DNA of 31,153 bases, taken from positions 1 to 31,153 of the IMG/VR virus record IMGVR_UViG_3300032299_000212; one strand, written 5' to 3'. The notes under the pieces are model-generated. The model did no database searches and was not told the origin of the DNA. It saw only the letters and a list, made by a program, of their open reading frames with translations. Positions 1-6,586 of the stretch are shown in pieces (the stretch's first letter is position 1; each line of letters starts with the position of its first letter). The translations under genes and the position numbers were made by a program. This stretch comes from a virus.

Positions 1-189
1 TAAAGCGATACCTGTTTCCCCCAACCCACGCATGAAACCGCGCTTGAGGAGGGTGCCAATCCCTACTTCGGGTTTTGGCATTCTAAAATCGTACTTCTTT
101 TCAAGCCTACCCAATTCAGCCTGTAACTGTTCGGGTGTTAACTCATCACTAAATTTAACAGGGCCAAGTTTGGGCAGGTCGATAATCAT
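1..189 (-). CDS. N-terminus of a large virion (internal/ejection-type) protein, truncated by window edge
   Basis: Reading frame open from ATG at 189 to the left edge, 63 codons with no stop. The visible protein starts MIIDLPKLGPVKFSDELTP and continues with a charged helix (residues 20-35), then KYDFRMPKPEVGIGTLLKRG and ends at GLGETGIAL. This start resembles the first residues of very large internal or ejection proteins at the end of late operons in aquatic podoviruses; that comparison is from memory. A short AGG-containing purine stretch lies about 10 nt upstream. It follows the 584-aa ejection-type gene by 15 nt, so it is probably the last and largest member of the ejection module. Function (DNA ejection, perhaps with a lytic domain further on) is inferred; nothing catalytic is visible here. 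Confidence 0.7.
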   Translation of the reverse strand, partial: MIIDLPKLGPVKFSDELTPEQLQAELGRLEKKYDFRMPKPEVGIGTLLKRGFMRGLGETGIAL

Positions 190-204
190 ACTTACTTACC
201 TATT

Positions 205-1959
205 TTAATATTCGCCGGATGGACGTGCGCTTAAAGCATCTATTGCTTGGCCTCTGATATCTGCTAAATAGGCTTGTTTACGTCTGTTAAATATATCTGC
301 GGCCTGTTGACTACGCAAGTCTTTAGCAGTCAGGAAATTAGGGCCATAGTCTTTGGCAAGTTGCGCTCTAAGTTGGGCACCTTCACCCATCATAAAGTCA
401 TTAAGACCTTTTGCAGTTGCTTGCATGATACGTGCTCTATTCGCCTCGTCCATTCCGGCATATCGTTTTTCTTGTGCGGCAAGTTGTGCTTTAGCAATTG
501 ACCCTTGTTGTGCAAGTTGTGCAATACCCAGTGCGTTACGGTTCTGTTGATCAACTGCGGACAGTTGTAACTGCTGTCCCTGATTAAGTACACTGGCGCT
601 ACCAATGTCACTTTGCGAAAGGGCGTTATACATGTTAATAGATTGAGCGTTACCTGCTTGAGCGCCAGTCAACGAAAGTTGAGTAGCAGCTTGCAGGTCT
701 CTACTTGCTTCCCTACCCGCAGTTTGAGCGGCGCTGTAGTTACCTTTCTTAGCGGCAACTTTCTGTTGCTCAAGGTTGTCTCGCATATCTTCCAGTCTGT
801 CCTTGGCGGCGCGTTTTGCGGCCTCACCACGAATGAGGTCTTCAATACCTTGACTGCCTTCGTTAGCCAAAGCACCTGCAAGGGTACGCTCTTTACTACC
901 GGCAATACGCAAACCTGTTTTGATACCGGTCAAGGCGCGGCTAATTGCGCTTTCTTTTTCAATGCCAGCTTCACGTTCGCCAAGTCGGCCTTCACGGGAT
1001 TCAAAACCGGGTTTATCAAAACTTTCTAACTCTGCTTGAGAGGCTTTAACAGCGTCCCCAAACGCTGCTTTTGTTTTTTTATCCATGTCCTTGGTAATTG
1101 CGTCAAGGTCGGTTAAGTTACCCATCGTACGTTCTGGCACAGTTGCAATAGTTGGCTTGTATGTCTGCATAGCAGGCATCTTAAAACCAATATCAGCGGA
1201 AGCCGCAGGGGGGACGGGAGGAGCTGGGGGAGCTGGAGGTTGAGCTTGAGCCGCAGGTGTAGGGGTTGGGGCTACAGCTTGAGTAGGCGCGGCAAAACTA
1301 GCAAGCGCAGATGGCCCTTCTGCCGCAAGTTGCTGTAACTGCGGAAAAGATAAGTTTGGTAGTGCCGCCGCAACAGCTTTAGCGGCTAGGCGTTCTTCAT
1401 CAGTTTGTCTCATAAACAAACCGGGTACAGCGGACGCAGGGCCATACTGCATTTGCAGTTTGTTGCGTAGTTTGGCCATTTCATTAGCCTCAGTAAAATT
1501 TTGTCCTAGACCACTAAAGTAACGACCCGCTGGAGTTGTACCTGTATACCCTGCGCTTTGATAACGCTCAACTTGGCCACCATCTTCAAACGCAATGATG
1601 CCACCACCGGCATAGGACTCGGGCAAATTAGATTGCAGAGCTTCAAGACCTTGAGACTGATCTGCTTGAGCGGCTTGCGCCATAACTTGTTGAGCAATCG
1701 GAGCACCGCCCTGTTGTGGTTGTTGCATGCCAGCACCGGCAATGCTTTGCGCCATCTTGGCTTTAACTTCTGACAACTTGTTGGTAAGTTCTTGGATGAG
1801 GGGAATACCCACATACGGTTTAATCGTACCGTTCTGAACACCCGCCACAAGACTTTTCTGTATAGCTTCAATTTGGTCTGGGCGGTTTGCACGTTTAGCC
1901 ATTGCCGCCATAGAAGCGGCGCGGCGTGACATATCATCTTGTAGGCTATTGAGGCTCAT
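205..1959 (-). CDS. Internal virion / DNA-ejection-type protein (584 aa)
   Basis: Long Ala/Gln-rich, mostly helical protein with no enzyme motif. The N-terminal approximately 75 residues look alpha-helical. A Gln-rich stretch precedes the motif YAGGGIIAFEDGGQVERYQ (about residues 116-134), a type I know from phage internal proteins. A Pro/Ala-rich linker lies near residues 225-255 (APPAPPVPP), followed by long charged helices (about 280-580). It is preceded by AAGG seven nt before ATG and sits 9 nt after the 608-aa gene. Composition and place with the other low-complexity proteins suggest a capsid-packaged protein ejected with DNA to form a channel. This is inference; a structural scaffold role is possible. 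Confidence 0.65.
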   Translation of the reverse strand: MSLNSLQDDMSRRAASMAAMAKRANRPDQIEAIQKSLVAGVQNGTIKPYVGIPLIQELTNKLSEVKAKMAQSIAGAGMQQPQQGGAPIAQQVMAQAAQADQSQGLEALQSNLPESYAGGGIIAFEDGGQVERYQSAGYTGTTPAGRYFSGLGQNFTEANEMAKLRNKLQMQYGPASAVPGLFMRQTDEERLAAKAVAAALPNLSFPQLQQLAAEGPSALASFAAPTQAVAPTPTPAAQAQPPAPPAPPVPPAASADIGFKMPAMQTYKPTIATVPERTMGNLTDLDAITKDMDKKTKAAFGDAVKASQAELESFDKPGFESREGRLGEREAGIEKESAISRALTGIKTGLRIAGSKERTLAGALANEGSQGIEDLIRGEAAKRAAKDRLEDMRDNLEQQKVAAKKGNYSAAQTAGREASRDLQAATQLSLTGAQAGNAQSINMYNALSQSDIGSASVLNQGQQLQLSAVDQQNRNALGIAQLAQQGSIAKAQLAAQEKRYAGMDEANRARIMQATAKGLNDFMMGEGAQLRAQLAKDYGPNFLTAKDLRSQQAADIFNRRKQAYLADIRGQAIDALSARPSGEY

Positions 1960-1968
1960 AATTTAACC

Positions 1969-3795
1969 TTATCGTGGATTCAAAGCGTTGTTCAATGCCA
2001 AAGCACTAACACCGGCTGTACCAAAACCTGCGATCTGATTACCAAGTGTAGGCTGTGCTTGATACTGAGTTGTAGTAGTTCCGGGAACGGCGTAGCCGCG
2101 CAACAAAGCGTTGTACTGATTGAACGCAGTCATCGGCGCTTCTTGCGCTTGTGCATAGTTCTGGATCGCTTGGTTAATAATCTGCTGTTGCTGTGCTTGT
2201 TGCTGTCCACCGATCTGATTCTGCAAGCCAAGAATACCCTGCTGTGCAGCAAGTTGCTGTGTGCCAAGTGAACCAAGAGTCCCAGCAGCCTGATTAGCTA
2301 AACCATAACCAGCTTGTTGTCCTGAGACACCTTGAAGACCAACTTGTGCGCCCTGCATACCTTGTGCTGTACCTGCTAGGCCGCGATCTGCGCCTGACAG
2401 AGCAAGTTGTCCAGAAGCCAAAGCGCGATCTACACCTGAAAGACCAACTTGAGCACCCTGCATACCTTGGGCTGTACCGGCAAGTTGAGCATTAACACCC
2501 TGCAAGCCCATACCTGCGCCTTGAATGCCAGTCTGGTACGCTTGATTTGCGGCGTTAAGACCTGCAAGACCTGCCTGTGAACCTTGCATACCGAGGCCGT
2601 ACATCGCGCCTGCTTGACCGACACCAGACAGAGCACCTTGCTGACCTGCCAAGGCTTGACCAATACCTGATAAACCAAGTTGACCGCCTTGCAAGGCAGT
2701 ACCCAGACCAGATTGCGCACCGCCCAAACCTTGAAGACCAAGATTGGAGCCGTACTGCATAGCTTGAATTGCCTTGTCATAGGCAGCTTGTTGACCTTGG
2801 GCGCGAATTGAACTCATCTGTCCGGCCAATGCACGATTAGCTTCGGCGTTTTCAATAGCCTGACGTGAACCACCAAACGCACCTGATCGAGCGGCTTGCG
2901 CACCGCGAACGGTACTGGCAATATCAGCTTGACGTTGAGCCGCTTGTATTTGAGGATCAATAACAGCGGCAGTATATGGATTCATGTACTGCTGAACCGC
3001 ATACGGATTAGTCATTTGCGCGGCGTATTGTTGCCCTGCGGCGGCTTGTTGACGTGCTAAATCTTGCGATTGCGCAGTAATGCCTTGGCCAGTCTGTTGC
3101 GCTTGAAGCGCCATGTCGCCAATAGTAGAGGCACGTTGGCCGTAACCTAAAGCAGTATTAGCCAATTGAGCGGCTTGAGCACCATAGCCTGCGCCCATAC
3201 CACCATAACCTTGAGCTTGACCGGCTAATCCTGCGGCTTGTTGACCATAACCTGCGCCTTGACCACCGTAAAAAGCGCCCCCTTGCGTACCAATTTGTTG
3301 CCCCATCAGACCGGATTGTTGGCCTTGTGCACCATAGCCGTAAGCCGCACGTTCACCCATAGCGGCACGTTGCGCCGCCTGTTGCGCCGCTTGCATACCT
3401 AATTGCTGACCCATTTGGCCAGACTGAAATCCTGCATTGCCATAACCTGCGGCTTGAGCGGCAGTGCCTAGACCGCCTTGAGCGGCGGCGTTAGCGTAAC
3501 CCGTAGCCTGATTAAACTGGCCGGGCATTTGTAAGTTGGCCGCGTTGTATTGAACTTGCTCTTGCAGGGGGCTAAAGCCCGCTACATATTTAGAGGGGTC
3601 ACTGCTGTAAGGAACAAACGGTTTAGTGCCCGTAATCTCTTCGGTAATTTCACCTGTAGTTGGATCAGTTACTTTTTTAGTTTGGAACAAGTTTTTGCCC
3701 GCACCCATGAGTACGTTTTCAACTTGTGGACGTAACCAGTCAGGCACATTAGATTGCGTAACTGTTGAATTTGTAGGCCCGCCGCCACCACCCAT
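1969..3795 (-). CDS. Gln/Gly/Ala-rich internal virion (ejection) protein (608 aa)
   Basis: Starts MGGGGGP and is strikingly low in complexity. Residues about 90-250 carry GYGxQ/GQ repeats, and about 355-500 a regular series of LxG-type heptads. Near residues 280-345 there is a conserved-looking helical block (AQRQADIASTVRGAQAARSG, then AFGGSRQAIENAEANRA) of the kind found in ejection proteins of podoviruses. A 35-residue unit containing LAGTAQGMQGAQVGL is duplicated. AAGGAG lies just upstream of ATG and the stop is 9 nt before the next gene. Probably packaged inside the head and released with the genome. Assignment rests on composition, the motif and the neighbours, not on a solved homologue. 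Confidence 0.65.
   Translation of the reverse strand: MGGGGGPTNSTVTQSNVPDWLRPQVENVLMGAGKNLFQTKKVTDPTTGEITEEITGTKPFVPYSSDPSKYVAGFSPLQEQVQYNAANLQMPGQFNQATGYANAAAQGGLGTAAQAAGYGNAGFQSGQMGQQLGMQAAQQAAQRAAMGERAAYGYGAQGQQSGLMGQQIGTQGGAFYGGQGAGYGQQAAGLAGQAQGYGGMGAGYGAQAAQLANTALGYGQRASTIGDMALQAQQTGQGITAQSQDLARQQAAAGQQYAAQMTNPYAVQQYMNPYTAAVIDPQIQAAQRQADIASTVRGAQAARSGAFGGSRQAIENAEANRALAGQMSSIRAQGQQAAYDKAIQAMQYGSNLGLQGLGGAQSGLGTALQGGQLGLSGIGQALAGQQGALSGVGQAGAMYGLGMQGSQAGLAGLNAANQAYQTGIQGAGMGLQGVNAQLAGTAQGMQGAQVGLSGVDRALASGQLALSGADRGLAGTAQGMQGAQVGLQGVSGQQAGYGLANQAAGTLGSLGTQQLAAQQGILGLQNQIGGQQQAQQQQIINQAIQNYAQAQEAPMTAFNQYNALLRGYAVPGTTTTQYQAQPTLGNQIAGFGTAGVSALALNNALNPR
2337..2376. repeat. Direct repeat, copy 1, inside the 608-aa gene
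   Basis: This 40-bp stretch is nearly identical to 2442-2481, 105 bp away, which is exactly 35 codons. On the minus strand it encodes part of AGTAQGMQGAQVG. It marks an in-frame tandem duplication that lengthened the low-complexity helical region. Confidence 0.8.
2442..2481. repeat. Direct repeat, copy 2, inside the 608-aa gene
   Basis: Second copy of the 40-bp repeat at 2337-2376, with about five mismatches. Most mismatches fall at third codon positions, so the protein motif is kept while the DNA drifts. Confidence 0.8.
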
Positions 3796-3805
3796 AATAT
3801 TCTCC

Positions 3806-4237
3806 TTAGACCAGTGTTTCCACTAGCGTGTTGCGCGGTTCAAAACCGGCCCGTGACAAAAGACGTACCATAGATTCCCGGCAGAATGCCTGTATCTTAG
3901 TCGCACCGTGAAGTTTTACCAAGGCTTTTAACTGCTCTAAAAGCTCAGGATTTGCAATAAATTTACCGCCTGTGGTGGTTACAAACGCTACCCGATGTAG
4001 GGGGTAGTTAATAAACGAAACCGTCATAGCCCCGTGGATTGCTCTTTCTTCATCCACCGCAACCAGAAGAAGCCATTGCCCACTTGTGACAAAACTTTGT
4101 ACGTGGTGCACATTATAAGAAGCCGCATACTCAGGGAAATCCCCACCCTTATCAAGAGCCTCTTGCACGTAGCCCTGCACCATAGGCCAGACTTGCTGGA
4201 TATGATTAACATCAACGGGGCGAACGGTTAGGCTCAT
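3806..4237 (-). CDS. GNAT-fold protein resembling T7 gp13 (internal virion-associated)
   Basis: 143 aa. The C-terminal half reads like a GNAT fold: a strand (HGAMTVSFINYP), a second strand and turn (HRVAFVTTTGGKF), a helix (LEQLKALVKLHG), then the C-terminal strand-helix-strand (KIQAFCRESMVRLLSRAGFE). The Q/R-x-x-G-x-G/A acetyl-CoA loop is not obvious, so activity is doubtful. T7 gene 13 encodes a protein of similar size, needed for virion assembly and placed next to the internal core genes; this gene lies between low-complexity ejection proteins in the same way. Its start overlaps the previous stop in ATGA. A true acetyltransferase acting on virion or host proteins is the alternative. Confidence 0.6.
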   Translation of the reverse strand: MSLTVRPVDVNHIQQVWPMVQGYVQEALDKGGDFPEYAASYNVHHVQSFVTSGQWLLLVAVDEERAIHGAMTVSFINYPLHRVAFVTTTGGKFIANPELLEQLKALVKLHGATKIQAFCRESMVRLLSRAGFEPRNTLVETLV

Positions 4238-5232
4238 GCAACATCATCCATCAAAGATGCAATACCACCTTCAGCACGACGTGCCGTTCTATTACCAAGG
4301 CCAGAACCCGCAAGACGTACTTCAGGTTGTGCCGCAGGTTGTGCCATCGGTTGCATCATAGGTTGTTGATAACTAAATGGAGTCTGCATCTGAGGCATGT
4401 AACCACCATAGCCACCACCATAGCCACCGTTATATCCACCAAAACCACCAGAGCCAGAACTATTGGTGTAAGGATTAAATGGATTTTGCATCTGGGGCAT
4501 AGACATCTGGGGGCCGTAGTTATTTACACCACCAAATGCTTGAAAATCATTACGGTTAATGCCTTGTCCCCGCATAAAATTTAATGTGTCACTCATGGAC
4601 ACACCCATAGGGTTATCCCGATAATTAGTGTTATAAAAAGTATTAAGCGCGTTATTAACATTGCCACGCGATGTTTGATTTAGTAATGGCGAGTTAACGG
4701 GCTGTGTGCCGTATGTGCTGACATCAAATTGCGTAGCAGGACGTGCATAGTTTTGGTATGACGTGTTGTAGACGGGCTGAAAGAATTGATCAGAACCCGC
4801 CATAGGTCTGCCAGTAGGAGAAGTCATAGCCGCATTTTGGACTAAGAATCCATAGTCGGAATCCGATACTGGCCTACCCTGAGTAGTCAAAGCGCCTCTA
4901 ATATCGTTACCAGTAAAACCTTGTTGTAGTAATGAGTTATAGAGTCCACCTGCTTGGTTATACGGCACACCCCCCATACTCTTAAACGAGGAATTGTCAC
5001 GTATATTTGAAGTACCCGCAGTGTTACCAGTACTATTAAAGTTCATGCCTGTAACAGACCCGCGATTGGTATTTACGTTTGTGTTTCCGGTGTTTGTGTA
5101 AGTTGGAGTGTAAACATCACTAGGGCCACCTCCACCATCACCATCACCGCCGCCACCCCCGCCACCGCCACCGCCGCCAAAGCAACGGCGAACACCATTA
5201 TGAAAGCCATTAAATTTACTTGGGATGATCAT
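4234..5232 (-). CDS. Gly/Asn/Tyr-rich internal virion protein (332 aa)
   Basis: The N-terminus (IIPSKFNGFHNGVRRCF) leads into a run of eleven glycines and a DGDGGGG stretch. The middle is Asn/Thr-rich without recognisable domains. Around residues 265-285 come GGY/GGGY repeats followed by Met/Gln/Pro-rich sequence. The protein ends AEGGIASLMDDVA, a GGI motif also seen in the neighbouring 336-aa protein. The start is set by AAGGA about 7 nt upstream; the stop overlaps the next gene (ATGA). Probably an ejection or internal core component. Largely disordered; no function can be read directly. Confidence 0.6.
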   Translation of the reverse strand: MIIPSKFNGFHNGVRRCFGGGGGGGGGGGDGDGGGGPSDVYTPTYTNTGNTNVNTNRGSVTGMNFNSTGNTAGTSNIRDNSSFKSMGGVPYNQAGGLYNSLLQQGFTGNDIRGALTTQGRPVSDSDYGFLVQNAAMTSPTGRPMAGSDQFFQPVYNTSYQNYARPATQFDVSTYGTQPVNSPLLNQTSRGNVNNALNTFYNTNYRDNPMGVSMSDTLNFMRGQGINRNDFQAFGGVNNYGPQMSMPQMQNPFNPYTNSSGSGGFGGYNGGYGGGYGGYMPQMQTPFSYQQPMMQPMAQPAAQPEVRLAGSGLGNRTARRAEGGIASLMDDVA

Positions 5233-5241
5233 GGCTATTCC

Positions 5242-6252
5242 TTATGCGTATGTAGGCATGTATTTGCGCGGATCAATCTCTTTACCCTGAGACTTACGCC
5301 CCGTGCGGGCTTTGCGCACTTTGTCCATCATGGCGTAGAGTTGTTTAGCACCTGCATCAGAGGAGCCGTTACCAAGGTGGGAGACTACATCGGCGGGAAC
5401 TACAAACTCTTCAGTGGCTAAACGAGCAGGGCGCTTACCTCCAATGCTTGCAGGGATGCTGTCAGACATGCCATCACCCGGGCCTTTGAGCATACGGCCA
5501 CCCCGTGCGTAATCAGAGTAACTACCTAGATCGGAGATACCACCTCGCGCCATATCCTGTGGGTACATAGGCGCTTCGCCAACCATACGGTCATAACCAC
5601 CTGCGGCTAAATCAGTAATGCCACCCTCTGCGTAGGGGGTAACGCCACGATAGTCTGAGCTAAGACGGAAACGCTTGAGGGGGCCGTTGTATTCTTCAGG
5701 GGAATATGGGTCGGGCCTCGCGCCAATAGCACCTGCTAAACCAGCAGAAGCGGCGGTAAAAGGATTAGCTTTTAAAGACGCCATTGGATCGCTGGCAAAC
5801 TTAGCCATACCTTCGCCAAAAGTCGGGGGGGCTATAGGGGGAGCTACCGGAGGTGGGGTGGGTATAAATGGAGAAGTAGAAGCGGCGGGTAAACCAGAAA
5901 TACCTGCATTTGCCGACAATGGAAACGCCTGATTCATTGCCGCATCAATGCTTTGATTTGCAATAAAACTTTGACCCGTGGGAAACCCACTAGTGATAGG
6001 GGTAGTTAGATTAGAAGAAACCGGCAAAGCATTTGCCATCGCCGCATTTGTAGCCGCCTCAGTACCCGCAGTAGCCAAAGCCGCTTCTGTGCCAGCCGCA
6101 CCGCCTAAAGCACCGCCAATACCCGAACCGACACCGCCGGTCAAGCCCCCAAGAAGGGCACCTTTAAGAGGATCGCCACCAGTCAAAGCGGCAGAGCCAC
6201 CACCCATTGCCGCGCCAAGCAGCATCGCTTCACCAATTCCAGCTCCGGCCAT
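5242..6252 (-). CDS. Internal virion protein with Gly-zipper N-terminus and GGI/EEFVVPADVV motifs (336 aa)
   Basis: Residues 1-60 are a hydrophobic Gly/Ala-rich stretch (GALLGGLTGGVGSGIGGALG), a glycine-zipper pattern able to insert in membranes. A Pro-rich linker follows (about 130-145). The C-terminal half holds repeated AEGGITDL / ARGGISDL / ARGGRML motifs, then GPGDGMSDSIPASI and LATEEFVVPADVVSHLGNG, and a basic tail. The last block is familiar from internal and tail proteins of many aquatic phages. AAGGAG precedes the start. A glycine zipper plus a packaged-protein context fits a membrane-penetrating ejection protein; this is inference. Confidence 0.65.
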   Translation of the reverse strand: MAGAGIGEAMLLGAAMGGGSAALTGGDPLKGALLGGLTGGVGSGIGGALGGAAGTEAALATAGTEAATNAAMANALPVSSNLTTPITSGFPTGQSFIANQSIDAAMNQAFPLSANAGISGLPAASTSPFIPTPPPVAPPIAPPTFGEGMAKFASDPMASLKANPFTAASAGLAGAIGARPDPYSPEEYNGPLKRFRLSSDYRGVTPYAEGGITDLAAGGYDRMVGEAPMYPQDMARGGISDLGSYSDYARGGRMLKGPGDGMSDSIPASIGGKRPARLATEEFVVPADVVSHLGNGSSDAGAKQLYAMMDKVRKARTGRKSQGKEIDPRKYMPTYA

Positions 6253-6286
6253 ATCAGGCTCCTTTATAGAGAATTTTTGCCATTTT

Positions 6287-6316
6287 ATTGTATTAAATCA
6301 ATCTAAACAATATCAT
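6287..6316 (-). promoter_or_regulatory. Putative sigma70-type promoter for the ejection module
   Basis: On the minus strand ATGATA (6316-6311) and TACAAT (6292-6287) are separated by 18 nt. The 60-bp AT-rich gap at 6253-6312 is one of the few real intergenic spaces in the operon and leads into the AAGGAG of the 336-aa gene. The -10 matches consensus at 5 of 6 positions, the -35 at 4 of 6. No terminator precedes it, so it would boost rather than replace read-through. Confidence 0.4.
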
Positions 6317-6585
6317 AATGAAGTCTTTATGCGAAGCATTTGACTGTTTACTTGCACGCCGTCTTGTGTGTCTCGGTACACATCGCCAATCCTCAGATTT
6401 GGCAGGTCTGCTTCAGTAGGCAGCGTGTTTATGTTGAAGTTCATGCTTGCCGCAGCCAAAGGCCCCGGCGTACTAGTCTGATTAAAAAAGAGGCGTAACG
6501 CATTGTTCAGCTTGTCCATGTACTGCCTGTCGTACTGTTCTGGAGCAAGGGGTAGACTGGGTGGGGTTACATTGGTCTGGGACAT
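6313..6585 (-). CDS. Small virion-associated protein of unknown function (90 aa)
   Basis: Start chosen at ATG 6585 because AGGAG lies 5 nt upstream and the nozzle gene stops one nt before it; the frame is open further upstream but that would overlap the nozzle gene. Contains LPLAPEQYDRQYMDKLNNAL, then LRLFFNQTSTPGP, and ends in a short beta-like stretch (RIGDVYRDTQDGVQVNSQML). Its place directly after the nozzle suggests a tail or fibre attachment component. I do not recognise a family with confidence. Confidence 0.7.
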   Translation of the reverse strand: MSQTNVTPPSLPLAPEQYDRQYMDKLNNALRLFFNQTSTPGPLAAASMNFNINTLPTEADLPNLRIGDVYRDTQDGVQVNSQMLRIKTSL

Positions 6586-6586
6586 G

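Noticed and set aside
613-1029. Plus-strand ORF of 138 codons opposite the 584-aa gene
   Set aside because: Shadow of an Ala/Gln-rich gene; no SD, no recognisable domain, wholly inside a better supported gene.
1506-1937. 143-codon minus-strand ORF in another frame of the 584-aa gene
   Set aside because: Alternate-frame shadow; basic composition without a motif, no SD.
5137-5160. His-tag-like ccaccatcaccatcacc stretch on the plus strand
   Set aside because: It is the complement of Gly/Asp codons in the 332-aa gene; no plus-strand gene uses it.
5675-6343. Two Pro/Ala-rich plus-strand ORFs opposite the 336-aa gene
   Set aside because: The Pro/Ala composition is the complement of Gly/Ala codons on the real strand.
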